DNA of 64,000 nucleotides from Pseudorhizobium tarimense (GTDB lineage: Bacteria > Pseudomonadota > Alphaproteobacteria > Rhizobiales > Rhizobiaceae), in assembly GCF_022968135.1 (NCBI RefSeq), contig NZ_JALJRA010000016.1, positions 62,001-126,000 on the forward strand, given 5' to 3'. Shown in pieces: positions 36,310-44,547 of this stretch. Below the pieces are notes generated by a model that searched no databases, was not told the origin of the DNA, and was given only the letters and a program-made list of their open reading frames with translations. How positions within the stretch are numbered: the stretch's first letter is position 1; each line of letters begins with the position of its first letter. Both the position numbers and the translations under genes were made by a program.

Positions 36310-37485
36310 TTAACGGAAGAGCGACAGCACGCTCTGCGAGTCGGAGTTAGCGATCGACAGAGCCTGAATTGCCAGCTGCTGCTGCGTCTGCAGAGCCTTG
36401 AGGCGGGTCGACTCTTCGTTCATGTCGGCATCGACAAGGCGGCCGATACCCGCGTCGATCGATTCGCTCAACTTCTTGACGAATTCGCCCTGCATGTCGA
36501 TGCGCATGCCAATCGAGCCCAGGTCGGCGGCAGCGCTCGTCATATCGCTCAGGGCCGCATCAACAGCGGAGATCATCACGTCAAGCTGAGCATTGGTCAG
36601 GGAGGCCAGGTCGAGCGTCGCAACCGACTGCGTGGCAACAGCCGTGGCCGGAACCGCGGTGGTGTCTACGCCCCACTTTGTCGTGCCGTCATCATAGACC
36701 ACTTCCTGGCCCGTGGTGCCGACGTCGGTTGCAGCAACCCAGCTACCGTTGACCTTGACGTAGTCGCCGGCGAGGGCGCCCGTGGAGTTGGCGTAGTCGC
36801 CATTAAACGTAGCACCGTCGGCGATCAGGTCGTCGACCGAGTATGCACCTACCGTGAACTCGGTGTCGGTGCCGTTCATGTTGACCTTCAGCGTGACGCT
36901 GGCCTGCGAAACGTTGTAGGTCTTGTCCAGGATACCGGTGTTGCCTCCAGTGTCGAACAGGACGTTCGTGGAGTCGAGGGTGTAATCAACCTTCTTGACT
37001 GACACGTTGCCCTGATCGTCACGAACGAAGGAGGCAACAACGTTCTTCTGCAAAGCTGCACCGCCGGCGGTGAGATCAGCCTGCAGCCAGTTCTCGCCAG
37101 AGAAGGATGCCGCGGAAGAGATCGCCGTCAGCTGTTCCTTCAACTGGTTGATTTCTTCCTGGATCTTGGTCTTGTCTACGCCGTCTTCGGTGGCGGCAAC
37201 TAGCTTGGCCTTGATTTCCTTGACGACTTCGATGGCCGATTCCATACCGGCATAAGCAGTGTCAACTTTGGCAGCACCGAGACCGAGAGCGTCCGAAACA
37301 GCCGAGAGAGCCATGTTGTCAGAACGCATGGTCGTTGCGATTGACCAGTAGGCGGCGTTGTCTGACGCGGCCCCGACGCGCAGCCCCGAAGAAATGCGGG
37401 ACTGGGTGTCTTCCATGTTGGACGAAATTGAGCGGAGAGTCGAGAGCGCAGCCATTGCGCTGGTGTTCGTCAGAATGCTCGTCAT
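36310..37485 (-). CDS. flaA: Flagellin (first of four)
   Basis: The 391-residue flagellin has D0/D1 blocks MTSILTNTSAMAALSTLRS ... SSGLRVGAASDNAAYWSI and C-terminal DADMNEESTRLKALQTQQQLAIQ. In S. meliloti FlaA is the principal subunit of a complex filament and cannot be replaced by the others. Much of its central region is shared with flaB at the DNA level. It follows fliP on the same strand but has its own promoter region and a strong terminator. Confidence 0.95.
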   Translation of the reverse strand: MTSILTNTSAMAALSTLRSISSNMEDTQSRISSGLRVGAASDNAAYWSIATTMRSDNMALSAVSDALGLGAAKVDTAYAGMESAIEVVKEIKAKLVAATEDGVDKTKIQEEINQLKEQLTAISSAASFSGENWLQADLTAGGAALQKNVVASFVRDDQGNVSVKKVDYTLDSTNVLFDTGGNTGILDKTYNVSQASVTLKVNMNGTDTEFTVGAYSVDDLIADGATFNGDYANSTGALAGDYVKVNGSWVAATDVGTTGQEVVYDDGTTKWGVDTTAVPATAVATQSVATLDLASLTNAQLDVMISAVDAALSDMTSAAADLGSIGMRIDMQGEFVKKLSESIDAGIGRLVDADMNEESTRLKALQTQQQLAIQALSIANSDSQSVLSLFR

Positions 37486-37493
37486 AACTTGCT

Positions 37494-37526
37494 TGTCCCT
37501 TTGACAAAAATACTAGGTGGGGGACA
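37494..37526 (-). promoter_or_regulatory. flaA leader hairpin covering the ribosome binding site
   Basis: In the mRNA UGUCCC (complement of 37521-37526) pairs with GGGACA (complement of 37494-37499), 6 bp perfect, with a 21-base loop. AAAGGGA is the Shine-Dalgarno, about 10 bases before ATG. A CCGG stem (ACCGG/CCGGT, 37528-37550) lies just upstream, as in flaB and flaD. Confidence 0.5.
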
Positions 37527-37634
37527 TACCGGTCTAGTTTCCCTTCCGGTCACGTACAGCTCGGCTTCATGCCACTCGGTGCCGCATCTTGGCTACCAAA
37601 CCCGTCGTGTGGGAGGAAATTCGCACGCCAATTC

Positions 37635-37647
37635 TTGCCAACTTCTT
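37635..37647 (-). promoter_or_regulatory. Shared upstream element of flaA
   Basis: TTGCCAACTTCTT on the plus strand matches 12 of 13 bases of the flaB element at 36078-36090. It is about 150 bases before the flaA ATG, farther than in flaB. An adjacent TTTAAA makes this a candidate promoter or activator site. Confidence 0.35.
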
Positions 37648-37721
37648 TAAATCAGGCCCAGCCGTAGGTTACCGCTCACGCTATGGTAAATGAACTACTT
37701 ATGGGGCCACGACCTCAGCGC

Positions 37722-38459
37722 TCAGCTGAACGAGCGCACCAAGCTGCCGACAAGCAGGTTCCAGCCGTCGATCAGGACGAAGAAGAGGATCTTGAACGGG
37801 AGCGAGATCGATGTCGGCGGCAGCATCATCATGCCCATGGCCATGGTGATGGCGGCGACGATCATATCGATGACGAGGAATGGTAGGATGATCAGGAAGC
37901 CGATCTCGAAGCCACGCCGGATCTCCGATAACATGAAAGCCGGGATGAGGACCCTGTAGTCGATCGCTTCGGGCGTGCCGACACTTTGGTTGCGCTCGCG
38001 TGCAAGGTCAACGAAGAGGGCAAGGTCCTTGTCGCGCGTGTTGACGCTCATGAAGGCACGGAATGGTTCGGCGATCCGCTGCACCGCCTCCGCCTCCTCG
38101 ATCTGGTTCTCCAGCAGCGGCTGTATGCCTTCGTTCCAGGCCCGATCAAAGGTCGGCGCCATCACGTAGAAGGTCATAAACAGCGCCATCGAAATCAGCA
38201 CGAGGTTCGACGGTGCCGTGCCAAGTCCCATGCCAGACCGGAGGATGGAGAAGGCGATCACGAAGCGGGGAAAGCTCGTCACCATGATCAGGATCCCCGG
38301 AGCGACCGAGAGAACCGTCAGAAGGCCAAATGTGCGGATGATCCAAGCGGCTGCAGACCCATCTACGGGTATGTTCAGAAGATCAGCCGGCGACTGCTGC
38401 GCAAACGCGAGTTCTGGAAGCGAGAAGAGCGCGAGGAAAAGGAAGATCAGCCGAATCAT
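37722..38459 (-). CDS. fliP: Flagellar export gate protein FliP
   Basis: The 245-residue protein has a cleavable signal peptide (MIRLIFLFLALFSLPELAFA) and four membrane spans, with the conserved FVIAFSILRSGMG and YRVLIPAFMLSEIRRGFEIGF motifs. It forms the FliPQR gate. The frame is open from a GTG at 38498 with AGGG upstream; 38459 is preferred because it puts the signal peptide at residue 1. No fliO is recognisable nearby. Confidence 0.95.
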   Translation of the reverse strand: MIRLIFLFLALFSLPELAFAQQSPADLLNIPVDGSAAAWIIRTFGLLTVLSVAPGILIMVTSFPRFVIAFSILRSGMGLGTAPSNLVLISMALFMTFYVMAPTFDRAWNEGIQPLLENQIEEAEAVQRIAEPFRAFMSVNTRDKDLALFVDLARERNQSVGTPEAIDYRVLIPAFMLSEIRRGFEIGFLIILPFLVIDMIVAAITMAMGMMMLPPTSISLPFKILFFVLIDGWNLLVGSLVRSFS

Positions 38460-38567
38460 GCGGACACGAAGGTTCTGGACATCAACCTTCCGTCTCACCC
38501 TTGCCCTGGCCGGTCAACACGGGTTCGCCAACCATCCCCCGTTATCGGAGGGCGGCGGGCGGGGCAA

Positions 38568-39071
38568 CTATTCGATCACCATGGTCCGGAACAGCACCTT
38601 GGAGACCTTTCCTTGCGATCGCAGATCCACGCGCTCCTGAATGTCGTCGCGGAGATACTGGAACCCGCGCGGCCCCTCGATCTGCTGCAGGGACACAGTT
38701 CGCATATAGGCGAGAATATCCTGATGGATCTCTTCGGCGAGCGGAAGCTCCGGCGGCCCCTTGAAGGCAAGTGCGACTTCAAGACGGATCCAGTTGTCGG
38801 AAGGATAGGCAAGATTGGTGGTTACTGGGTCAAGAAGAACGACGCCGTTCGCCTCGGTCGCGATCTTCGGGATGCCTTCTTCCTTACCTTCGCCATGCGC
38901 GCCTGCCCCGCCTTGCGTCGCGGCATGCTCATCGGTCGGCGCGGCGGGTGCGATCATGTTGCCGAGGAACCAGCCACCGCCGCCGCCGATTGATGTCAGA
39001 GCGGCGACGCCGACAATCAGCATCAACGGCGACTTCTTCTTGCCGCCTTCCGTGCCCTGGGTTTCGTCCAT
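38568..39071 (-). CDS. fliL: Flagellar basal-body protein FliL
   Basis: The 167-residue single-span protein has a short cytoplasmic tail rich in Lys/Glu/Gly, a membrane segment (about 15-38, LMLIVGVAALTSIGG), and a periplasmic FliL domain ending DDIQERVDLRSQGKVSKVLFRTMVIE. The ATG at 39071 with AGGA 9 bases upstream is chosen over a TTG at 39101. FliL associates with stators around the MS ring. Confidence 0.93.
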   Translation of the reverse strand: MDETQGTEGGKKKSPLMLIVGVAALTSIGGGGGWFLGNMIAPAAPTDEHAATQGGAGAHGEGKEEGIPKIATEANGVVLLDPVTTNLAYPSDNWIRLEVALAFKGPPELPLAEEIHQDILAYMRTVSLQQIEGPRGFQYLRDDIQERVDLRSQGKVSKVLFRTMVIE

Positions 39072-39101
39072 AGCCGTTGTCCTGTCCGAGAGTCGGTCCA
39101 A

Positions 39102-39821
39102 TCAGAAGGGGGAGTAGAGGTCAACGACCTGCTGTCCGATCGGTGGTTGCTGTACTTCCATCAGCCGACCGCGTCCGCCGTAGGAGATTCGCGCCTCGGC
39201 GATGCGTTCGTAGGAGATGATGTTGGAGGCATCCACATCCTGCGGCCGCACGATACCAGCGACGTTAAGAATGCGGATCTCGTGGTTGACGCGGACTTCC
39301 TGCGAACCGCTGATCAGCAGGTTGCCGTTTTCGAGGATGCCGGTCACCACCGCAGCGACGAGCAGCTTCAGTCTCTCGGACCGTTCTGTCGAGCCCTTGC
39401 CCTTGGAATCCGAACTGGAGTCGGTTCCGAGGTCGCCGGTCGTTCCAGTGTCGGTGCTGAAGCCCAGGAAGTTCGAAACCTGCGCGCCCCACTGAAGGTT
39501 CGTGCCGTTGGTCCGGCTGCGTTCGGTCTCGTTATCGAAAGAGGCGCGGTCGTTGATCTGGATATCGACGGTGAGGATGTCGCCAACGTTGAGCGCCCGC
39601 GCGTCCTTGAAAAGCGCCGCCTGGGAATCGCTCCACAGCGAATAGCCGTTGGACAGCTGACGCGGCTGTTTCGGGTAGGATGCCATCTGGGGCGCCTGGG
39701 CATATTGCAGGCCGCTGCCAATCGGGCTCATGGACGGCGCGTTGCCAATTTCCTTAATCGTCTGGCTCTGGCACCCGGTCAGGAGGAGTACAGCTGCGAG
39801 AGCTGAGAAGCGCTTCGTCAT
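39102..39821 (-). CDS. flgH: Flagellar L-ring protein FlgH
   Basis: The 239-residue outer-membrane lipoprotein has a lipobox LLTGC with Cys17 as the lipidated residue. The FlgH family block LNVGDILTVDIQINDRASFDNET is present, and the C-terminus (RISYGGRGRLMEVQQPPIGQQVVDLYSPF) is complete. It overlaps motE by 4 bases. Confidence 0.95.
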   Translation of the reverse strand: MTKRFSALAAVLLLTGCQSQTIKEIGNAPSMSPIGSGLQYAQAPQMASYPKQPRQLSNGYSLWSDSQAALFKDARALNVGDILTVDIQINDRASFDNETERSRTNGTNLQWGAQVSNFLGFSTDTGTTGDLGTDSSSDSKGKGSTERSERLKLLVAAVVTGILENGNLLISGSQEVRVNHEIRILNVAGIVRPQDVDASNIISYERIAEARISYGGRGRLMEVQQPPIGQQVVDLYSPF

Positions 39822-40360
39822 GAGGGTTCTTTCGAGGTATTGGGATCGGAAGCGCTGGATATGATCGTCGCGATCATACCGGCCTTCTGTGGGTCCATTT
39901 CGCTAAGTACAAGACCCGATTGCCGGGCAGGCAGCTTCATGATGATCGCCGCAGCGACTTCCATGTTCATCTCTTCCAGTTGCGGCGCTGCAGCATCTGC
40001 CTTCATCGTCTTGAAGATCTCGACCAATCCCGCTTCGGCCCGGACAAGGAAGTCGTTGCGGCGCTGCAGCCAATCCTGGTACTCGGCCTTGCGGCCCTCG
40101 AGCACCGCGATACGCTCATCCACGTCCGCCTGCAGCTTTTCCAGTTCCTGCTTCTGCAGCAGGTAGCGCTGATCCCGTGCGGCATCCGCGATATTGGTGC
40201 AGAACTGCTGGATCTCGCTCTCAGAAGAAGTCGCCGAAGCGGTCGCCGGCTCTTGAGCGCTGACTTGCGGAACCAGCAGGACGATTGCACCTAGCGCGAG
40301 CAGCCTCCGGATCAGGCTTTTCGAGAGGGAAATCCTGAAGATGGTCGATGCTTCAGTCAT
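39818..40360 (-). CDS. motE: Periplasmic motility chaperone MotE
   Basis: The 180-residue protein has an export signal (about 1-36) followed by a coiled coil (LQKQELEKLQADVDERIAVLEGRK). A single Cys at about residue 54 (QQFCTN) would suit a disulfide-linked dimer. In S. meliloti MotE is a dimeric chaperone that stabilises MotC. It overlaps flgI and flgH by 4 bases each. Confidence 0.88.
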   Translation of the reverse strand: MTEASTIFRISLSKSLIRRLLALGAIVLLVPQVSAQEPATASATSSESEIQQFCTNIADAARDQRYLLQKQELEKLQADVDERIAVLEGRKAEYQDWLQRRNDFLVRAEAGLVEIFKTMKADAAAPQLEEMNMEVAAAIIMKLPARQSGLVLSEMDPQKAGMIATIISSASDPNTSKEPS

Positions 40361-41481
40361 TGCAGCACGAGCTCCGCTTGCAGGGCGCCGGCCGACTTGA
40401 TGCCCTGGAGAATGGCGATTATGCCGTCAGGCTTAACGCCGATATTGTTGAGCCCGGCGACGAGGGTGCGGAGATTCGGCCCCTCGAGGATCGCGACCGG
40501 GCCACCTTCCTTCATTGCCATGATGTCGGTTTGCGGTTCCACCGCCGTCACACCACGGGAGAAGGGTTCGGGCTGAACGACCTGCGGGGTCTCCGTCACC
40601 TGCACGGTTAGAGTGCCGTAGCTGACGGCCACGCGGGAGACGCGCACGTCTGCGCCGATGACGATGGTTCCGGTTCGCTCGTTGATCACCACCTTGGCAG
40701 GTGTATCCGTCTCGACAATCAGGTTCTCGACCTCGGCCATCAGTCGTGTCAGGTCGGTCACCTTCGGTTTCAGGATCACCACCTCCTGCGAATCGCGGGC
40801 TTCCGCAATCGGCCCGCCGTAGCGGCGGCCGGCAAAGGCATTGACGGCATCCGCCATGCGAACCGCAGTGGAGAAGTCGGGATTGCGCAGCTGCAGGACG
40901 AGGTTCACCGCGTCTTTGAAGTGCGAGGGCAGTTCGCGCTCGATGATAGCGCCGTTCGGGACCCGGCCGGCGGTCGTCACGCCCTCATTCAGCGTTGCCG
41001 CATCTCCCTGGGCGGAGAAGCCGGATACGATCACGGCTCCCTGGGCGACGGCGTAGATCTGGCCGTCGGCGCCGGTCAGTGAGGTCATGACGAGTGTCCC
41101 GCCACGAAGCGAGGTGGCGTCGCCGAGGGAGCTGACAGTGACATCGATCCGGCTGCCGGGGCTCGCGAAGGGCGGGAGATTGGCGGTCACCATGACCGCC
41201 GCGAGGTTCTTCGCGTTCGACTGGCCGCCCTGTGTTGAGATCCCGAGGTTCTGAAGCATGGCCCGCATCGACTGGTCGGTGAATGGCGAGCTGCGAAGAC
41301 TGTCGCCCGTGCCCTGAAGGCCGACAACAAGGCCGTAACCGATAAGCTGGTTGTCGCGGCCCGCCTGCAGCGATGCGATGTCCTTGATCCGCGCCGCATC
41401 GGCCTTGGCGGGAAGGCTGCCAAGAGCGAGGACGCTGAATGCTGCGGCGGCGAGTGCAGCTATGAGATGGAGGGATTTCAT
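40357..41481 (-). CDS. flgI: Flagellar P-ring protein FlgI
   Basis: The 374-residue periplasmic protein has a signal peptide (to about residue 28) and the FlgI signature RIKDIASLQAGRDNQLIGYGLVVGLQGTGD, followed by a full-length body ending GVKPDGIIAILQGIKSAGAL. It overlaps flgA and motE by 4 bases. Confidence 0.96.
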   Translation of the reverse strand: MKSLHLIAALAAAAFSVLALGSLPAKADAARIKDIASLQAGRDNQLIGYGLVVGLQGTGDSLRSSPFTDQSMRAMLQNLGISTQGGQSNAKNLAAVMVTANLPPFASPGSRIDVTVSSLGDATSLRGGTLVMTSLTGADGQIYAVAQGAVIVSGFSAQGDAATLNEGVTTAGRVPNGAIIERELPSHFKDAVNLVLQLRNPDFSTAVRMADAVNAFAGRRYGGPIAEARDSQEVVILKPKVTDLTRLMAEVENLIVETDTPAKVVINERTGTIVIGADVRVSRVAVSYGTLTVQVTETPQVVQPEPFSRGVTAVEPQTDIMAMKEGGPVAILEGPNLRTLVAGLNNIGVKPDGIIAILQGIKSAGALQAELVLQ

Positions 41482-41960
41482 CGCGCCATCACCTGTACCG
41501 TTCCATCCGCCATCACCGTCCCGCTCACGATGACGCCCGTATCGGTGTTGCGGACGCGGATGACATCCCCCACGGAAGCGTCCTGAAGGGGCGTTCCCGC
41601 CGCCGAGATCGTCATGTTGCCCATGCTGAAGGCGAGCCTGACCGCCGAGCCGCGTTTGACGGCATAAGGCGCTCTCAGCGCCGAGAGCAGGATGGTGCGG
41701 CCGGGCAGCAGTGTTCTGGTGCTGATCATACCGGTCACTTCTCCGACCGAGCGCGCATATTCTCCGGCGAGCTTGGGATTGGTGACGTCGACTTCTTCAA
41801 CCACGCCGGCAGAAATTTCTTCGCCGGGATAGATGATCTGCTTCGGAATGACCGCTGTGCCCATGTCGGCGACGGCTGGCGCCGCGAGCGCCATCCCAGC
41901 CGCTGCGAGAACGGCTGCGGCACCTCCGCCTGCAATCGTCTTGATCCGGCGAAACATCAT
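41478..41960 (-). CDS. flgA: P-ring assembly chaperone FlgA
   Basis: The 160-residue protein has a signal peptide ending near APAVAD and an SAF/FlgA C-terminal domain (GRTILLSALRAPYAVKRGSAVRLAF ... VRNTDTGVIVSGTV). It guides FlgI assembly in the periplasm. It sits 16 bases after flgG. Confidence 0.9.
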   Translation of the reverse strand: MMFRRIKTIAGGGAAAVLAAAGMALAAPAVADMGTAVIPKQIIYPGEEISAGVVEEVDVTNPKLAGEYARSVGEVTGMISTRTLLPGRTILLSALRAPYAVKRGSAVRLAFSMGNMTISAAGTPLQDASVGDVIRVRNTDTGVIVSGTVMADGTVQVMAR

Positions 41961-41976
41961 GTCTGCCTCCTGCTGG

Positions 41977-42765
41977 TTACTTCAGGTTCTTGCTGACGAT
42001 GGAAGCCATTTCGTCTGCGGTGGTAATAACCTTGGAATTCATTTCGTAGGCACGCTGTGCGGAAATGAGATCGGTGATTTCCTTAACGGCGTCGACGTTG
42101 GAGGCTTCTAGGTAGCCCTGCTTAACGTAGCCGAAGCCCGGATCTTCCGGCACGGCGACGATTGGCTCACCTGACGCAGGGGTTTGGGCGAACAGGTTGT
42201 CGCCGAGCGGCTGCAACCCGGCTTCGTTAACGAAGTTCGCAACGGTCAGCTGACCGATCTCCTGGAATTCTGTCTCGTTGCCGACGCGCACGCTGACCTG
42301 TCCCGTGCGGCTGATCACGGTTTCGCTGACATCCGGCGGAAAAACGATATTTGGCACGACGGTATAGCCGTCGATTGTGACCAACTGGCCTTCGGCATTG
42401 GTGTTGAACGCGCCGGCGCGGGTGTACATGGTCGTGCCATCGGGCGCCTCGATCTGAAACCAGCCGCGACCGATAAGCGCCAGGTCCAGGCTGTTTTCAG
42501 TGTGTGTCAGCTCGCCTTGCGTGTGAATGTTACGCACAGCCGCCGTCTGCACGCCGAGACCGATATTGGCACCTTCCGGCACGATCGCCTGGTTGGCGCG
42601 GTTCGCAACACCCTGCGCCCGCTCCGTCTGGTAGAGAAGATCGGAGAATTCGGCGCGGGCACGCTTGTAGCCCGTCGTGTTGATGTTGGCGATGTTGTTG
42701 GCGATGACCTCGAGATTGGTCTGCTGGGCATCCATGCCCGTCGCGGCGACGGCAAGCGCTCTCAT
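41977..42765 (-). CDS. flgG: Distal rod protein FlgG
   Basis: The 262-residue rod protein has the N-terminal [26 protein letters not shown] signature and a C-terminal [25 protein letters not shown] block, both classic for FlgG. The length matches the family. It lies 18 bases after fliE. Confidence 0.97.
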   Translation of the reverse strand: MRALAVAATGMDAQQTNLEVIANNIANINTTGYKRARAEFSDLLYQTERAQGVANRANQAIVPEGANIGLGVQTAAVRNIHTQGELTHTENSLDLALIGRGWFQIEAPDGTTMYTRAGAFNTNAEGQLVTIDGYTVVPNIVFPPDVSETVISRTGQVSVRVGNETEFQEIGQLTVANFVNEAGLQPLGDNLFAQTPASGEPIVAVPEDPGFGYVKQGYLEASNVDAVKEITDLISAQRAYEMNSKVITTADEMASIVSKNLK

Positions 42766-42783
42766 GTCTTTATCTCCGGTCCG

Positions 42784-43110
42784 TTAGATCGACATCTTGG
42801 TGACTTCGAGGTAGGCGTTCACGATCTTGTCGCGTAGCGCGATTGCCGTGTTCAGCGACTGCTGCGCCTGCAAGACGGCATCTACGACTTCACGCGTGTT
42901 CGCCTTCCCCTGGATCGCCTCGAACGATTTGGTTTCGGCGAACTTGAGGCTGTTCATGGATTCGGTGGCAACGCTTCCCAGCACGCTGGCGAAGTTCATG
43001 CCGGCATTCTCTCCGGGTGCCACGCCTTGCGTAGTCGCGTCGCTTTCGACGAGAGATTCCAGTCCCCGTGAGGACGACAGGGAGCTTACCTTGGTGATGT
43101 TGTCGATCAT
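42784..43110 (-). CDS. fliE: Basal-body junction protein FliE
   Basis: The 108-residue protein carries the FliE C-terminal motif [33 protein letters not shown]. FliE links the MS ring to the proximal rod. The start overlaps the flgC stop by 4 bases. Confidence 0.95.
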   Translation of the reverse strand: MIDNITKVSSLSSSRGLESLVESDATTQGVAPGENAGMNFASVLGSVATESMNSLKFAETKSFEAIQGKANTREVVDAVLQAQQSLNTAIALRDKIVNAYLEVTKMSI

Positions 43111-43526
43111 TGTCCGCTCTTCAGAAGGTCGATTGTCGCGGCGACGAGCTCGCGTGTCTGTTTGATGGTCTGCAGATTGGCGTCATAGGTGCGGTTGGCT
43201 TCGCGCATGTCCGCCATTTCGATCAGCATGTTGACGTTCGGCAGCTTCACCATGCCGCGCTCGTCTGCCGCCGGATGGTTCGGGTCGTATTCTTCGACGA
43301 AGTCCGATTCATCGGTGCCGAGCTTCTGCACCTTGACCAGATCGACGCCGGCAGTGCGGTCGAGCTCTGCGCCGAACGTGATCGTCTTGCGACGATAAGG
43401 GTCGGCACCAGGCGTGTCGCCGGTGGAACGGGCGTTGGCGATGTTTTCAGAGACAATGCGCAGGCGTGTCGCCTGTGCTTCGAGGCCGGAGCCTGCGATC
43501 TTGGAAGCGGCTGAAAGCGGATCCAT
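43107..43526 (-). CDS. flgC: Proximal rod protein FlgC
   Basis: The 139-residue rod subunit has [22 protein letters not shown] at the N-terminus and the C-terminal [25 protein letters not shown] helix. It lies 4 bases after flgB and overlaps fliE. Confidence 0.96.
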   Translation of the reverse strand: MDPLSAASKIAGSGLEAQATRLRIVSENIANARSTGDTPGADPYRRKTITFGAELDRTAGVDLVKVQKLGTDESDFVEEYDPNHPAADERGMVKLPNVNMLIEMADMREANRTYDANLQTIKQTRELVAATIDLLKSGQ

Positions 43527-43530
43527 TGCT

Positions 43531-43917
43531 TTACCTTCTTACCGTCATGAGCATCATGCTATGAAAGGACTTCACGAGGCTCGTGCTGAGCTCGTACTGT
43601 TTCTTGATCTCACCCGTCTTGGTGAGCTCCTCGGCCAGCGCGACCGTGTTGCCGGACTCCTGGATGCCGATCTCGTCGTTGACCTCGGTCTCCTTGACCG
43701 CAATGTCCTGGCTGAACTGACTTTCGGCGAGATGGCCCGGATGGGTCCGCGCCATACGAACCTGGGTCTCATCGAGAACGGCGTCGAAAGGTGAGACGTC
43801 CTGAGCCCGGTACTTCGGCGTGTTGGCGTTGGCGATGTTGGTGGCCACGACTTCCTGGCGGACCGAAAGCCATTCAGCCTGCCGAGACGCGAGCGCAAAC
43901 AGTTGGATCGGTTGCAT
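43531..43917 (-). CDS. flgB: Proximal rod protein FlgB
   Basis: The 128-residue rod subunit has SARQ-type [29 protein letters not shown] and the C-terminal [16 protein letters not shown] block. The ATG at 43917 is preferred over 43929 because GGAGA lies 6 bases upstream of it. It heads the flgB-C-fliE-flgG-A-I-motE-flgH-fliL-fliP run. Confidence 0.95.
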   Translation of the reverse strand: MQPIQLFALASRQAEWLSVRQEVVATNIANANTPKYRAQDVSPFDAVLDETQVRMARTHPGHLAESQFSQDIAVKETEVNDEIGIQESGNTVALAEELTKTGEIKKQYELSTSLVKSFHSMMLMTVRR

Positions 43918-43968
43918 AGGTTTCTCCATCGTTTGTCTGGAGACTATGCGGGTAATCTTGCGTGGGAC

Positions 43969-44547
43969 TTACGGACGGGCGGCAGATCCCTCGTCGTAGA
44001 CTTCGCCGGCGGTTGTGACGATCACCCACTTGCCTTCTCGCTGCTCGATGGTGGCAAGCTTGCTGTTGTCAGGCAGGATGGAACCGATACGCACCATGTA
44101 CATTCCCGCGCCGTCCTCGATCAGAGCACGGCCGTTGGCCACGTGGAGCAAGCGGAAGCTCGACTTCCCAGGGAAGGGTTGGTCAGGAAGAGCATTGCTT
44201 CCGCTCTTCTCCTTTCCGAGAGAGGAGACGGTCGCTGTCGTAAGGTTATCGGTCTTTTCCAGCGGCGCCGGCGTCTCCTCGTCTTCGCTATTGTCGGTCA
44301 TGGCAAGGGGTGACACGCCCATAACGTTGCGGCCTGGCAGCGGAGGCAAATCGCGTGTATGCCCAAAGCTTTCGGTCTTGATGCCGAACTTGTCCTGGTT
44401 CAGGAACACGTACCAGGGAAAGAACGCGGAGGCCGCGGCGAGGATGATGCCGGATGCCGTCAGCACGCGATCGCCAAGCCTACCGGTTTCCTTGCTGTTT
44501 GTGTGCAGGTCGTTGCGCCGGTCTGCGCTTTGCTGAAGCATCTTCAT
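43969..44547 (-). CDS. Single-span flagellar-cluster protein with PilP/GspC-like C-terminus
   Basis: The 192-residue protein has one membrane segment (about 29-48, VLTASGIILAAASAFFPWYVFL), a Pro/Glu/Asp-rich linker (55-125), and a C-terminal beta domain (about 130-185, RLLHVANGRALIEDGAGMYMVRIGSILPDNSKL). The C-terminal domain resembles the periplasmic homology domains of PilP/GspC secretin partners. It overlaps the fliI stop by 4 bases. Function not known to me. Confidence 0.6.
   Translation of the reverse strand: MKMLQQSADRRNDLHTNSKETGRLGDRVLTASGIILAAASAFFPWYVFLNQDKFGIKTESFGHTRDLPPLPGRNVMGVSPLAMTDNSEDEETPAPLEKTDNLTTATVSSLGKEKSGSNALPDQPFPGKSSFRLLHVANGRALIEDGAGMYMVRIGSILPDNSKLATIEQREGKWVIVTTAGEVYDEGSAARP

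Noticed and set aside
37635..37660. Possible sigma-54 promoter upstream of flaA
   Set aside because: The GG and GC doublets do not keep the required spacing in flaA, and the flaB version has only the doublets and not the TTGC element.
37986..38993. 335-codon open frame on the plus strand
   Set aside because: Antisense to fliP and fliL.
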